From Flavobacteriaceae bacterium (GTDB taxonomy: Bacteria > Bacteroidota > Bacteroidia > Flavobacteriales > Flavobacteriaceae), in NCBI GenBank assembly GCA_026709415.1, contig JAPOSZ010000007.1, forward strand, positions 62,001 through 126,000: a stretch of 64,000 bases of DNA. The letters run 5' to 3'. The position numbers and the translations under genes are program-made. Positions 27,503 to 36,928 of the stretch are shown one piece after another (within the stretch, counting starts at the first letter, position 1; each line of letters opens with the position of its first letter). A model generated the notes under the pieces. It did no database searches, was not told the origin of the DNA, and saw only the letters and a list, made by a program, of their open reading frames with translations.

Positions 27503-28939
27503 ATGAATTCTAAAGAACTCCCGCTCAAGGCGGCGCTGATTCCCATTATCGCATTGATTGCTTTGCTATCCTATAATGTTTTTGTTTTTAAAGATGATGC
27601 GTTGGGAGGGTCCAATCAATTCATTCTATTGATGGGGGGTGTCATCGCAGCGATTGTTGGATTGATCTATGGAGTTCCCTACAAGACCATGTTAGAAAAA
27701 GTTTCTGATGGCATCAAATCCGTTTCGGTTCCTATTTTAATCTTATTATTTGTTGGGGCATTGGCTGGAACTTGGTTGATTAGCGGTGTCATTCCGGCCA
27801 TGGTATACTATGGTTTGCAAATATTACATCCTACCGTATTCTTGCCAGCTTGTATTATCGTTTGCAGTCTTATCTCCTTAGCGACTGGTAGTTCATGGAC
27901 GACTTCAGCGACCGTCGGTATTGCCCTTATTGGTATTGGTAACGCATTGGGGATTCCCATGGGAATGACCGCCGGGGCGGTCATTTCTGGGGCTTATTTT
28001 GGGGACAAACTATCCCCACTAAGTGATACGACAAATCTGGCACCGGCCATGGCTGGTTCTGAATTATTTACCCACATACGGTATATGACCTATACCACCA
28101 TTCCCAGTATATTGATCACGCTAATCGTTTTCTTGATCATCAGTTTTTCCATTGACCCCCAGCAAGCAACCGACACGTCTACCATCACAGCGGCTATTTC
28201 GGAAAAGTTTAATCTCCATGGATTATTGTTCTTGGTGCCTGCCACGGTTATTGTTTTAATCATTAAAAAATCACCACCACTGATCGCTTTGATGGTTGGC
28301 ACCTTAATGGCCATTGTTTTCGCACTGATTTTTCAAGGCCCCTTATTGACTGAACTAGTGCCCCAAGGACCGTTGAATTTCGAAACTGGGTATCGCGTTA
28401 TTTTAACGGCGATTACGACTGAAACTCAAATACCATCGAATAATATCATGATTAATGACTTATTGATTTCTGGTGGAATGCAGGGGATGTTATCCACCAT
28501 ATGGTTGATTTTTTGTGCCATGTTTTTTGGTGGCATTTTGGATGCCATCGGAGCGCTAGCAACCATCAGTAAGGCACTCCTGAATTGGGCTAAAAACACG
28601 TTTCAACTGATTTTGTCAACGGTAGCCTCTTCTTTAGCCGTCAATATTTCGGCTTCTGATCAATATTTATCCATCGTCATTCCTGGAAAGATGTTTGCGG
28701 ATTCTTATCGAGAAAGGAATTTGGCACCAGAAAATCTAAGCCGTACGTTAGAAGATGGGGGAACGGTTACGTCGGTTCTGGTTCCGTGGAACACTTGTGG
28801 TGCTTATCAGTCTGGTGTGTTGGGAGTCGGGGTTGGAGAATACTTTTTGTATGCTATTTTCAATTGGATTAGTCCTTTTATGACCTTGTTTTACGCCTTT
28901 TTCAAAATAAAAATCAGAATGATAACCCAACGACTTTAA
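27503..28939 (+). CDS. NhaC-family sodium/proton antiporter
   Basis: The product is about 478 residues with ten or more hydrophobic segments. It matches the NhaC family: GSSWTTSATVGIAL and AGAVISGAYFGDKLSPLSDTTNLA in the middle, and EDGGTVTSVLVPWNTCGAY near the C-terminus. These conserved polar stretches in membrane helices form the ion path. It should exchange Na+ for protons across the inner membrane. The ATG at 27,503 is preferred to the upstream TTG at 27,494. It stands alone, divergent from ffh, and fits a saline habitat, though that is inference. Confidence 0.94.
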   Translation: MNSKELPLKAALIPIIALIALLSYNVFVFKDDALGGSNQFILLMGGVIAAIVGLIYGVPYKTMLEKVSDGIKSVSVPILILLFVGALAGTWLISGVIPAMVYYGLQILHPTVFLPACIIVCSLISLATGSSWTTSATVGIALIGIGNALGIPMGMTAGAVISGAYFGDKLSPLSDTTNLAPAMAGSELFTHIRYMTYTTIPSILITLIVFLIISFSIDPQQATDTSTITAAISEKFNLHGLLFLVPATVIVLIIKKSPPLIALMVGTLMAIVFALIFQGPLLTELVPQGPLNFETGYRVILTAITTETQIPSNNIMINDLLISGGMQGMLSTIWLIFCAMFFGGILDAIGALATISKALLNWAKNTFQLILSTVASSLAVNISASDQYLSIVIPGKMFADSYRERNLAPENLSRTLEDGGTVTSVLVPWNTCGAYQSGVLGVGVGEYFLYAIFNWISPFMTLFYAFFKIKIRMITQRL

Positions 28940-29157
28940 CAATCATTTTATGGCTTTATATCTAGATTCATGGGGTCTATGATGGTTGTCTATTATTCGC
29001 AAACGTTTAAACCCAACGATAAAAACGTGCCTTCTAGACCTATCAGTATAAGTAACTATTTCTTGATCACTGAAATTTAGAACTCCCTATGGTATTAAAA
29101 TTTTATCCACAAGGTTAATTTCTAAATTTGTCTTTAAATTCTTGATTACACCATTCT

Positions 29158-31365
29158 ATGCGATCGGGTCAAAATGTCCGAAAAGTAAAGTCACAAAAAT
29201 TCAGAGAAATCAGAATCATCTTTGGAATTTTTTTGATCATTGGCTCGGTACTGCTGCTGTTGGCTTGTGTTTCTTTTTTGTTTTATTGGAAACAGGATTT
29301 TTCAACTCAAGAATTTCTTCACGACCGATCGATTTCAGTAAAAAATTTGTTGAGCAAAGTAGGGTCGAGTGTCTCTCATTTTTTAATCTATGATCTTTTC
29401 GGAATCGCTAGTTTTTTGTTTCCCTATCTCTTGTTCAGAAGTGGCATCAATTTAATAGTCCATAAAAAAGCATCTCGATTCTTCTATATCTGGATCAAAG
29501 GACTGCTTCGTATATTATGGCTTAGTGTTTGTCTCGGCTTTTTAAATAATTATAATCCGATGCTGGGAGGGGTTGTCGGTTATGAAATAAATGACTATTT
29601 GATCGATTATGTCGGATTGATTGGATTGATTGGTATTCTATTTTTTATTTTTTTGAGTTTTGCTGTTATTGAGTGGAATTATCAACCCGAGCTTCAAAAA
29701 GTTAAAAAATCGAGTCAAAAAATCAAGAAAAAGCCATCGATAGCCATCAAACCCAAAACCCATAGACCTCGAGTTCCTATTATTTCAAAACACAAAAAGA
29801 AACCCAAACAAAAGTCCCTGCAACCTCAATTGGTCCAAAATGCTTTTGATCCAAGATCAAAAATGCCCGGTTATATCATGCCTCATTATGATCTACTCAA
29901 ATCAAATCATAACTACAATACCCCTATCAATGAATCTGAACTCAAAACCAGTAAAAGAATCATACAACAAACGCTAGAAAGCCATAAACTTAAAGTCAAC
30001 ATTGTCAAAGCAACGGTTGGCCCAACCGTAACTCTTTACGAATTGGTTCCAGAAAAGGGGGTTCGCATCGGTGGAATCCAAAACAGAGAAAAAGATGTTG
30101 CCCTGGCGCTTTCTGCCATTAGTATCCGAATCATTGCTCCCATTCCAGGAAAAGGAACGGTTGGAATTGAAGTCCCCAATAGGAAGCCCACAACCGTTCC
30201 CATCAAGACGGTTTTGCAAGCTCCTACATTTAAAGAAATCGTCAGTAAAAAATCGATGGAATTACCCATTTCTTTGGGCAAAACGATCAGTTCAGAAAAT
30301 TTTGAAATAGACTTGGCTCAAATGCCACACCTTTTAGTTGCAGGAGCCACTGGACAAGGGAAATCCGTTGGTCTCAATACTATCATCATGTCTTTACTTT
30401 TTACGAAACATCCACAGGAAGTAAAGTTTGTAATGATTGATCCCAAAATGGTTGAGCTCAAAGTGTATAGTCGATTAACTCATCATTTTTTGGCCAAAAT
30501 ACCCGATGTTATCGAATCCGTGATAACAAACAACCAAGAAGCCAAGGATACGCTTAAGTCGCTATGTGAAGAGATGACCAACCGCTATACGCTTTTGAAA
30601 AAAGCCGCTTGTCGAAATATAATGGAATACAATCTTAAAATAAGAAATCGTAGTCTATCCACTTCTGATGGACATCGTTTTCTTCCATACATCGTTTTAA
30701 TTATCGATGAATTTGCTGATTTAATCATGGCCTCCGGTAAGGAAGTGGAACACGCCATTACACGTTTAGCCCAGTTATCAAGAGCTATTGGAATTCATCT
30801 GATAATCGCTACCCAAAGACCGTCGGTCAATGTGATTACAGGCCTTATCAAGGCTAATTTTCCTGCTAGACTTGCTTTTAAAGTGGTATCCAACACCGAT
30901 TCTAGAACCATTTTAGATCAATCAGGGGCCAACCAATTGATTGGTCGTGGGGATATGCTCTTTTCTTTTCAAGCAAAAACCACTAGAGTCCAATGTGCCT
31001 ACGTGGGGACATCAGAAGTAGAAAGTGTGGTCAAGTTTATTTCGGACCAAAGAGGTCCTACACAACCCTATTTATTACCAGAAGTAAAACAAGAAAATGA
31101 AAATGGCCATGGTTTTAGCGATAACGGACAAATCGATAACCTCTTCGTTGAAGCGGCTCAACTGATTGTTGAATCGCAAAAAGGATCAACGTCTCATATC
31201 CAAAGAAAATTATCGATCGGTTACAACCGAGCTGGTCGGATTATGGACCAGTTGGAAAAAGCCAGTGTTGTAGGACCCGCCAAAGGCAGTAAACCTCGAA
31301 ATGTGTTGATAACGACCCTAGATGAACTAAAGGATCATTTGGAAGATTTGAGTATTTCAGTTTAA
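29158..31365 (+). CDS. ftsK: DNA translocase FtsK
   Basis: The 735-residue protein has four N-terminal membrane segments (within ~20-185), a basic low-complexity linker (~190-250) and the alpha/beta motor. The Walker A motif GATGQGKS is at 396-403, and Walker B reads IVLIIDEFADL. The C-terminal winged-helix gamma domain reads IQRKLSIGYNRAGRIMDQLE. It pumps DNA at the division septum and activates chromosome dimer resolution. The linker is short, as is usual in Bacteroidota. The next gene, a LolA-like protein, begins 21 bp after its stop. Confidence 0.97.
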   Translation: MRSGQNVRKVKSQKFREIRIIFGIFLIIGSVLLLLACVSFLFYWKQDFSTQEFLHDRSISVKNLLSKVGSSVSHFLIYDLFGIASFLFPYLLFRSGINLIVHKKASRFFYIWIKGLLRILWLSVCLGFLNNYNPMLGGVVGYEINDYLIDYVGLIGLIGILFFIFLSFAVIEWNYQPELQKVKKSSQKIKKKPSIAIKPKTHRPRVPIISKHKKKPKQKSLQPQLVQNAFDPRSKMPGYIMPHYDLLKSNHNYNTPINESELKTSKRIIQQTLESHKLKVNIVKATVGPTVTLYELVPEKGVRIGGIQNREKDVALALSAISIRIIAPIPGKGTVGIEVPNRKPTTVPIKTVLQAPTFKEIVSKKSMELPISLGKTISSENFEIDLAQMPHLLVAGATGQGKSVGLNTIIMSLLFTKHPQEVKFVMIDPKMVELKVYSRLTHHFLAKIPDVIESVITNNQEAKDTLKSLCEEMTNRYTLLKKAACRNIMEYNLKIRNRSLSTSDGHRFLPYIVLIIDEFADLIMASGKEVEHAITRLAQLSRAIGIHLIIATQRPSVNVITGLIKANFPARLAFKVVSNTDSRTILDQSGANQLIGRGDMLFSFQAKTTRVQCAYVGTSEVESVVKFISDQRGPTQPYLLPEVKQENENGHGFSDNGQIDNLFVEAAQLIVESQKGSTSHIQRKLSIGYNRAGRIMDQLEKASVVGPAKGSKPRNVLITTLDELKDHLEDLSISV

Positions 31366-31386
31366 TCCCTTTTCTCAATTAAACAG

Positions 31387-32064
31387 ATGATAAATACTCC
31401 CATTTTTCAATTTAGATGTCGAAGTAAGAGTTGTGTTTTGATTTTAACGCTACTTTTTTGGAGACCAATACTCTCCGCTCAAACCAATCAAAAAGCAGAG
31501 GATGTCATAGATGCAACCATTCGTTATTATCAAGGATTTGATGATATCTCGGCTAATTTCACATATCGAGATCAATTGAAAAATTCTGATGTAATCAATC
31601 ATCAAATGATGGGGACTATTTTTATGAAGGATAGTTTATTTGTTGTGTCTATGGATGGTCTTGAAATGCGTTCCGATGGACTTGATATTTATACCATCAC
31701 TTCAGAAAACCGTGAAGTGTATCGTAGTTCTATCCGTGATTCCGAACAACTTCCTTTTCATTTACTAAACCTATTATCCTATCTGCAAACTCATTTTGAA
31801 GCCCGTGTAGATCTTGATGAAAATGATTTTAATGATCAAACACATTACATCACATTAACGCCACATCATCAAACCGAATCCATTGACGCTATTTTTTTAA
31901 TGATAGATCGTAAAACAAGTGAATTATTAACGTTACGAATGGCGTATTCTGACCACACTATTTCTTCTATTTCTTTTGATAATCATATCTATAATCGTGG
32001 TTTGGCTACTGATTTTTTTGTTTTCAACCCCGATGATTATCCCGATTATACCATCATTGAGTGA
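31387..32064 (+). CDS. LolA-like outer-membrane lipoprotein carrier
   Basis: The product is 225 residues with an N-terminal signal segment (~15-32, ending LSAQ). A single half-barrel domain typical of LolA-like proteins follows (AEDVIDATIRYYQGFDDISANFTYRD..., then IFMKDSLFVVSMDGLEMRSDG). Such proteins carry lipoproteins through the periplasm. FtsK-LolA-LptF/G gene order recurs in Bacteroidota. Sequence similarity to E. coli LolA is low, so the exact cargo is inference. The next start codon follows the stop directly, showing an operon. Confidence 0.85.
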   Translation: MINTPIFQFRCRSKSCVLILTLLFWRPILSAQTNQKAEDVIDATIRYYQGFDDISANFTYRDQLKNSDVINHQMMGTIFMKDSLFVVSMDGLEMRSDGLDIYTITSENREVYRSSIRDSEQLPFHLLNLLSYLQTHFEARVDLDENDFNDQTHYITLTPHHQTESIDAIFLMIDRKTSELLTLRMAYSDHTISSISFDNHIYNRGLATDFFVFNPDDYPDYTIIE

Positions 32065-33531
32065 ATGAAAATTATTGATCGATATATCACATTTTCATAC
32101 CTCACGCGATTGGTAGGGGTGTTTATTATCTGCATGGTGATATTCATTATTCAGACCTTTTGGCTATATATCGATGAATTAGCTGGTAAAGGATTGGATT
32201 TCATGACCATTGCTCGGTTTTTGTTTTACTTTTTTCCACGACTGGTTCCATTGGTATTACCACTTTCGGTGATTTTAGCTTCATTAATGACGTTTGGTTC
32301 ATTGGCCGAGCATTCAGAATTTGTGGCCATGAAATCGAGTGGTGTCGCTCTCTGGAGACCCTTAATTGTTCTAGTCATCGTGCATGTCGTGATTGGTATT
32401 GGGGCTTTTGTTTTTTCAAATGAAGTCATTCCTTATGGGGAACGCAAATCCTATGCATTGAGAAAAAATCTAGCTAAAAAAAAACCCGCTCTGGCCATTC
32501 GTGAAGGCATGTTCAATGAAGTAGGGATCTATAATATTAAGGTAGAACGAATGCATGGTCAAGACGATGAGTTTTTAGAAGACATCATCATTCATCAATA
32601 TCATCCTGAAGGGAAAAATAATTTGGTCATCAAAGCCAACCGTGGCGAATTGAGTGGTAAAACAAGTGGGGATAATCTCCAATTAATTCTCTATGATGGA
32701 AACCGTTATGAAGATTTGGAGCCTGAAAATCAAGAAGCGCTGAGACGATTCCCTCATACGACGGTCCATTTTGAAAAGTATATCATGAATATTGATATTT
32801 CGGATATCAACAATATTGATCTTTATCAGCAGGATGAAACATCAAATTATAGAACCTATAATATCGATTTATTAAGCTTTCATATCGACTCCCTCCAAAA
32901 TGATATTCTTCAACGCATCTCGAGTCAGGTGAACAATTTGACGGCCACAAGCCCCATTTCCGATATTCAAGAAAAAAACGACACGCCAAGTACCGATACC
33001 ATCCCTCACCAGGTTTTAGATTTTGTTGATCCAAACTATTCTTACAACCGGATGAGAGCCATACAAAGTGCCATGGACGAGTTGAGAAATAATTCCGGCA
33101 TTCTCCATGTGAATCAAAACGAAGTGAATGTTTTGACCCGTTGGTTAAATGCGCATATCATCACACTACACGATAAGTTTGCTCTGAGTTTTTCTTGTGT
33201 TTTTTTGTTTCTTATCGGTGGCTCTCTTGGCGCGATTATTCGTAAAGGAGGAATTGGTCTTCCCTTTGTGTTATCTATATTTTTGTTTCTGACCTATCAT
33301 TATATCGGTATGTTTGCTAAAAACGCTGCTGAAGATGGAAGTATCTCCCCAATCATTGGGACCTGGTTATCCACTTTTATTGTTGGTTTATTGGCTTTAT
33401 TTTTGTCCAATAGAGCTTCATCAGACAAAGAAATTTTTGACTTGGCTTATTTCTATATCCGATTAAAAAGTGGATTAATGTATGCTCCTTTGTTGGTTGT
33501 AAGATTTTCCAAAAAAATGTTTAACCGATGA
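32065..33531 (+). CDS. LptF/LptG-family permease
   Basis: The 488-residue protein has three predicted membrane helices near the N-terminus, with ITFSYLTRLVGVFI as the start and PLVLPLSVILASLMTFGSLAEHSEFVAMKSSG as the coupling region. A large periplasmic beta-jellyroll (~130-365) follows, then three helices at the C-terminus. This is the YjgP/YjgQ architecture of the lipopolysaccharide export permease. It works with LptB in the inner membrane. The periplasmic domain has an extra Asn- and Asp-rich insert. It abuts the LolA-like gene and overlaps ribBA by 4 bp. Confidence 0.93.
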   Translation: MKIIDRYITFSYLTRLVGVFIICMVIFIIQTFWLYIDELAGKGLDFMTIARFLFYFFPRLVPLVLPLSVILASLMTFGSLAEHSEFVAMKSSGVALWRPLIVLVIVHVVIGIGAFVFSNEVIPYGERKSYALRKNLAKKKPALAIREGMFNEVGIYNIKVERMHGQDDEFLEDIIIHQYHPEGKNNLVIKANRGELSGKTSGDNLQLILYDGNRYEDLEPENQEALRRFPHTTVHFEKYIMNIDISDINNIDLYQQDETSNYRTYNIDLLSFHIDSLQNDILQRISSQVNNLTATSPISDIQEKNDTPSTDTIPHQVLDFVDPNYSYNRMRAIQSAMDELRNNSGILHVNQNEVNVLTRWLNAHIITLHDKFALSFSCVFLFLIGGSLGAIIRKGGIGLPFVLSIFLFLTYHYIGMFAKNAAEDGSISPIIGTWLSTFIVGLLALFLSNRASSDKEIFDLAYFYIRLKSGLMYAPLLVVRFSKKMFNR

Positions 33532-34649
33532 TCTTTGATAAAATTTCGGATGCCATTCAGGCCATCAAAAACGGTGAAGTCATTGTTGTTGTCGATGATG
33601 CCAACCGAGAAAATGAAGGCGATTTTGTTGCCGCTGCCCAAAAAGTCACTCCTCAACTAATCAATTTTATGGCCACCTACGGGAGAGGTCTCATTTGTGT
33701 GCCACTAAGTCAACAACGTTGTCAAGAATTGCGTTTGGAAAAAATGGCTTCGAACAATACGGATCCCATGCAAACGGCTTTTACGGTATCCGTTGATTTA
33801 AGAGGTAAAGGGGTCACTACGGGTATTTCAGCGGAAGATCGTTCGAAAACCATCAAAGCTTTGGTTAATGTTTCGAGCAGCCCCGAAGATTTTGTTATTC
33901 CGGGACATGTTTTTCCCTTGATGGCCAAACCCGGAGGTGTTTTGCGTCGAACCGGGCATACCGAAGCGGCCATTGATTTTGCCACATTAGCTGGATTTCA
34001 ACCCGCTGGGGTGATCGTTGAAATCATGAATCCCGATGGCTCAATGGCTCGCGTGCCTCAATTAAAAAAAATCGCTCAAAAGCATCACCTCAAAATTGTA
34101 TCGATTGAAGATTTGGTCTCCTATCGCATGCAACACGATCGTCTCATCAATAAAAAGTTAGACACGAAACTCTCCACACATTACGGAGAGTTTCGATTAC
34201 GGGCATACCAACAGACGACCAACGATGTCATTCATTTCGCTTTAACCAAAGGCCAGTGGGAAAGAAGTGAAGCCATTGCCACTCGTATTGAATCTTCAAG
34301 AGTAAGTAACGACTTGATAACCCAATTGATCAGTGGAAAGGGTTCCAAACTGAATGCTATTTTCAAGGTCATCAACCAACAACAAAAGGGAGCCATTCTA
34401 TTCATCAGCAAAGAACAAGATTCTGAAGATCTCTTATCTCGATTTACGGAATTAGAAAAAATTCAATCTACTGGAGATCAGCAATCCATTCCTCCCATTT
34501 CGATGGATGATCGAGATTTTGGTATTGGCGCTCAAATTTTAGGTGATCTCGGAATTGGTCGTCTTCGTGTCATCAGTAATTCGAGCCAAAAACAGCGGGT
34601 TGGGATTACTGGCTATGGGCTTGAAATCACCGATTATATTCCATATTGA
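33528..34649 (+). CDS. ribBA: 3,4-dihydroxy-2-butanone-4-phosphate synthase with degenerate GTP cyclohydrolase II domain
   Basis: Residues 1-205 form the RibB domain, with DDANRENEGDF at the active site and RRTGHTEAAIDFATLAG. It makes the four-carbon unit of riboflavin. Residues ~210-373 are RibA-like in length and fold pattern, but the zinc-binding Cys set (CDCG region) and the usual catalytic motif are missing. The region reads RIESSRVSNDLITQLISG instead. I therefore expect only the RibB activity, with GTP cyclohydrolase II encoded elsewhere. Such RibB proteins with a worn RibA half occur in Bacteroidota. The start overlaps the permease stop (ATGA). Confidence 0.92.
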   Translation: MIFDKISDAIQAIKNGEVIVVVDDANRENEGDFVAAAQKVTPQLINFMATYGRGLICVPLSQQRCQELRLEKMASNNTDPMQTAFTVSVDLRGKGVTTGISAEDRSKTIKALVNVSSSPEDFVIPGHVFPLMAKPGGVLRRTGHTEAAIDFATLAGFQPAGVIVEIMNPDGSMARVPQLKKIAQKHHLKIVSIEDLVSYRMQHDRLINKKLDTKLSTHYGEFRLRAYQQTTNDVIHFALTKGQWERSEAIATRIESSRVSNDLITQLISGKGSKLNAIFKVINQQQKGAILFISKEQDSEDLLSRFTELEKIQSTGDQQSIPPISMDDRDFGIGAQILGDLGIGRLRVISNSSQKQRVGITGYGLEITDYIPY

Positions 34650-34737
34650 TCTCGATCTTCCATTTTTATTTCAATTGGAAGTTCCTCATCAACCCCCTAA
34701 AAATCTTCAAGATTCTCAAAATCCATACCTTTGCGTC

Positions 34738-34824
34738 GGAGAAATGGCAGAGTGGTCGAATGCGGCGGTCTTGAAAACCGTTGAGGGGTCACACCCTCCG
34801 GGGGTTCGAATCCCTCTTTCTCCG
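34738..34824 (+). tRNA. tRNA-Ser(UGA)
   Basis: An 87-nt class II tRNA with a 7-bp acceptor stem (GGAGAAA/TTTCTCC), anticodon loop CTTGAAA giving anticodon TGA, a long variable arm, and T-loop GGTTCGAATCC. CCA is not encoded. It marks the left side of the accessory island. Confidence 0.97.
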
Positions 34825-34856
34825 CAGATTCATTGAATTAAAGCCTCCCAGTTCTT

Positions 34857-35651
34857 TTACTCTAAACCGTTGTAAGCAAATTTATGCTTGAAACGACTTG
34901 CCAGTGCAGTTGTTTCTTTATCCCTTTCTTTCAAATATCGTACTCCCCCTAATCCATACCCCCAAACTTTTATTTTTTGCCCTCCTTTAAGTAAAACAGA
35001 ACTTTCAAAAACATTCCAGTTCACGTTCTTTTTTTGGTGCTTCATCGGAATTCTGTGTTTTTTTTCTTGTTTTTGAAAAATATATGGTTCAAGATAATTT
35101 GAGAATTTTTTGTAAGCTCCGGCGTTAAAAAATAATAGTTCTTCAATCGATTTATTTCTATCGATGAATTCAAAAAATTCATCAAGAAGCTCTTTTTCTA
35201 ATTTAGGATGTCCTTCTAACTTATCTAATAAAGCCTCTTGCTCGATTTCCCATAACGGGAAAAGATCAAAAAAAGCATAATGCTCTTTTGATAGCCCCAA
35301 TTTTTCGGCAAAATCCTTATGCTTCTCAAAATGATTATGATGTATGTGTGCTAATTCTTGAAGTTTGCAAACATATTCCCTATTTTGCTCATAGTTCTTA
35401 AAACTTAGGAAATCATTAAATCTTCTTTGACGCTCTTCTTGATCATTCAAAACAGATATTTCCCTTAAATCATCGCAAATTTCTTTTGAAAACTCAGCAT
35501 GTGGAGCATAAGAATTTGAAGGATTGATTCCCAAAATCAGATATTTCGGATTTTCATTATCCATCGGTGTTAACCTTGGCCCAAGATAGAAATCATCTTT
35601 TCTCGAATAGTTTTTGTAAACGTTATAAACGTTTTTCAAATATTTTTCCAC
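34857..35651 (-). CDS. Hypothetical protein with UDG-superfamily-like motif
   Basis: The 264-residue protein starts with a short charged segment and then KYLILGINPSNSY (~34-46). That resembles motif 1 of the uracil-DNA-glycosylase superfamily (strand followed by GxNPS). The middle is helical and charged, and the C-terminus has KIKVWGYGLGG. I see no clear second UDG motif, so the function is only a suggestion. The gene lies just downstream of tRNA-Ser on the opposite strand, the first gene of the accessory island. It appears intact. Confidence 0.75.
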   Translation of the reverse strand: MEKYLKNVYNVYKNYSRKDDFYLGPRLTPMDNENPKYLILGINPSNSYAPHAEFSKEICDDLREISVLNDQEERQRRFNDFLSFKNYEQNREYVCKLQELAHIHHNHFEKHKDFAEKLGLSKEHYAFFDLFPLWEIEQEALLDKLEGHPKLEKELLDEFFEFIDRNKSIEELLFFNAGAYKKFSNYLEPYIFQKQEKKHRIPMKHQKKNVNWNVFESSVLLKGGQKIKVWGYGLGGVRYLKERDKETTALASRFKHKFAYNGLE

Positions 35652-35792
35652 GATAGAATAAGGGAATCACGAAGGTAATCAATGCTAATGTATGTAATGC
35701 CCTTACTGGTTGAATAAACATGGCCAAAAAAGCCGCTGAAATTCATAGGGAAAACTACATTAAATCTATTTTATGTCTACTTTCCATGTTTT

Positions 35793-35839
35793 TTGTATAC
35801 ATATATGTCTGCTTTTATTACTCTTGCCTCACTTTAATG
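35793..35839 (+). repeat. Direct repeat copy 1 (duplicated promoter/operator-like)
   Basis: About 47 bp here match 36,412-36,458 closely: TGTATACATATATGTC is identical, then CTTTTATTA and TCACT are shared. The second copy sits directly before the XRE gene, so both are probably promoter or operator copies. The rest of the 35,652-35,921 stretch shows no gene I trust. Confidence 0.55.
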
Positions 35840-35921
35840 GCAAATAAAATGGGAGTAATGATGAAGACTTATCTTGATTTGTTTCTTATTTTCGTGTTCA
35901 CCTTTCACTAATGAATGGACC

Positions 35922-36152
35922 ATGGATAGATCCAATCATCAAAGTGCTATTGTTAATTTAATCACAGACCGATTTAATAACATGGATAAACGACTTGATT
36001 CGCTAGATAAGAATATGAAAGAGGTGAAAAGAATGCTTAATGAAACCAATGGCTACCATAAAGTCAGTAAGTTTTATCAACCATTTGTTGTGTTTCCCTT
36101 AATGATTAGTATTTTCATGCTGATACTCACTCAACTGTTTTTATCGTATTGA
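35922..36152 (+). CDS. Small membrane protein with coiled coil (76 aa)
   Basis: From ATG 35,922 the product begins MDRSNHQSAIVN and has an amphipathic, heptad-like charged stretch (NNMDKRLDSLDKNMKEVKRM, residues ~14-35). One strongly hydrophobic helix forms the C-terminus (~52-74). This layout is common for small tail-anchored proteins. It follows the first copy of the duplicated promoter-like repeat, whose second copy precedes the mobile mystery pair, so the genes may be co-regulated. I know no family for it. A longer reading from TTG 35,874 is less likely. Confidence 0.5.
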   Translation: MDRSNHQSAIVNLITDRFNNMDKRLDSLDKNMKEVKRMLNETNGYHKVSKFYQPFVVFPLMISIFMLILTQLFLSY

Positions 36153-36325
36153 ACAGTTCGTTCCATGTTTAGGGAATGATGAGGTTATGGAGGTATCCAT
36201 TGGTTGCTAACTAAAATCGCATTGTTGGCACTTCTGGATATGTATTGTGTTATTATCTATCACTAATTTCAATTATTTATCATCACTACGTTTTCTTTGG
36301 TGGTGAAAACCGATAAAAATGCCAT

Positions 36326-36343
36326 GTTCAACTATCTAGTGCA
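36326..36343. repeat. Dispersed 18-bp IS-end-like motif, copy 2
   Basis: This is identical to 11,224-11,241. The flanking bases 36,320-36,334 also match, in reverse complement, the left edge of the transposase remnant at 16,973. It marks an IS end or remnant between the small membrane gene and the mobile mystery pair. The remaining bases of this 314-bp gap contain no gene. Confidence 0.5.
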
Positions 36344-36411
36344 ATAATAATTTGTTTAGAAATAAGGAAAAATCAAATTAGAACTCTTTAATGTATACTT
36401 TACATATATAT

Positions 36412-36458
36412 TGTATACATATATGTCGACTTTTATTAATTTTGCTTCACTATAAGCA
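36412..36458 (+). repeat. Direct repeat copy 2 before the XRE gene
   Basis: TGTATACATATATGTC followed by CTTTTATTA matches the copy at 35,793. A further GTATAC lies 20 bp upstream at 36,393. The alternating TA-rich GTATAC units form candidate operators for the XRE protein encoded 9 bp downstream. Confidence 0.55.
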
Positions 36459-36466
36459 TTTGAATC

Positions 36467-36928
36467 ATGAGAAATAAAAAGCACCTATTGATTAAACAAC
36501 TTGATTTGAGTTTGGTTCCTTTCCATGGATTAGAAAAAGTTTTGGTTCCTGAAAAAGGATGGATTTCGACCATTAGAAGCGGATTAAATATGACTATGGA
36601 ACAGTTAGGGAAGAAATTAAAACTTTCAAGGGGGGCTATACAAAAAATTGAACAACGTGAAGCTACAGGGCAAATCACCTTAAAAAAAATGAAAAAAATT
36701 GGCGACAGCTTGAATTTGCATTTTATCTATGGATTTGCTCCTAAAAATGGGACATTAGAAAAATTTGTAGAAATAAAAGCTAATGAATTAGCAAAGAAGA
36801 TTGTATCTCGAACCAATCAAACCATGAAATTAGAAAATCAAGAAATCAATCAAAATAAACTGACCCAATCCATTGTTGAATTAGCTAATGAACTAAAGCT
36901 TGAAATGAGAAAGTCTCTATGGCATTAA
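36467..36928 (+). CDS. Mobile mystery protein A (XRE-type regulator)
   Basis: This 153-residue protein fits the mobile mystery protein A family. An N-terminal segment LIKQLDLSLVPFHGLEKVLVPEKGWI leads into a helix-turn-helix (~43-75, MTMEQLGKKLKLSRGAIQKIEQREATGQITL). The C-terminus is helical and charged. It is probably the antitoxin-like or regulator partner of the Fic protein. The two genes overlap by 10 bp. The family is found on mobile islands, consistent with its place here. GTATAC-rich sequence in front may be its own operator. Confidence 0.9.
   Translation: MRNKKHLLIKQLDLSLVPFHGLEKVLVPEKGWISTIRSGLNMTMEQLGKKLKLSRGAIQKIEQREATGQITLKKMKKIGDSLNLHFIYGFAPKNGTLEKFVEIKANELAKKIVSRTNQTMKLENQEINQNKLTQSIVELANELKLEMRKSLWH

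Noticed and set aside
34738-34824. tRNA-Ser as an integration site
   Set aside because: I did not find a second copy of the tRNA 3' end or an integrase gene in the window.
35720-35911. 63-codon frame with a hydrophobic stretch
   Set aside because: It overlaps the promoter-like repeat and has no recognisable pattern; it is probably chance coding in AT-rich DNA.
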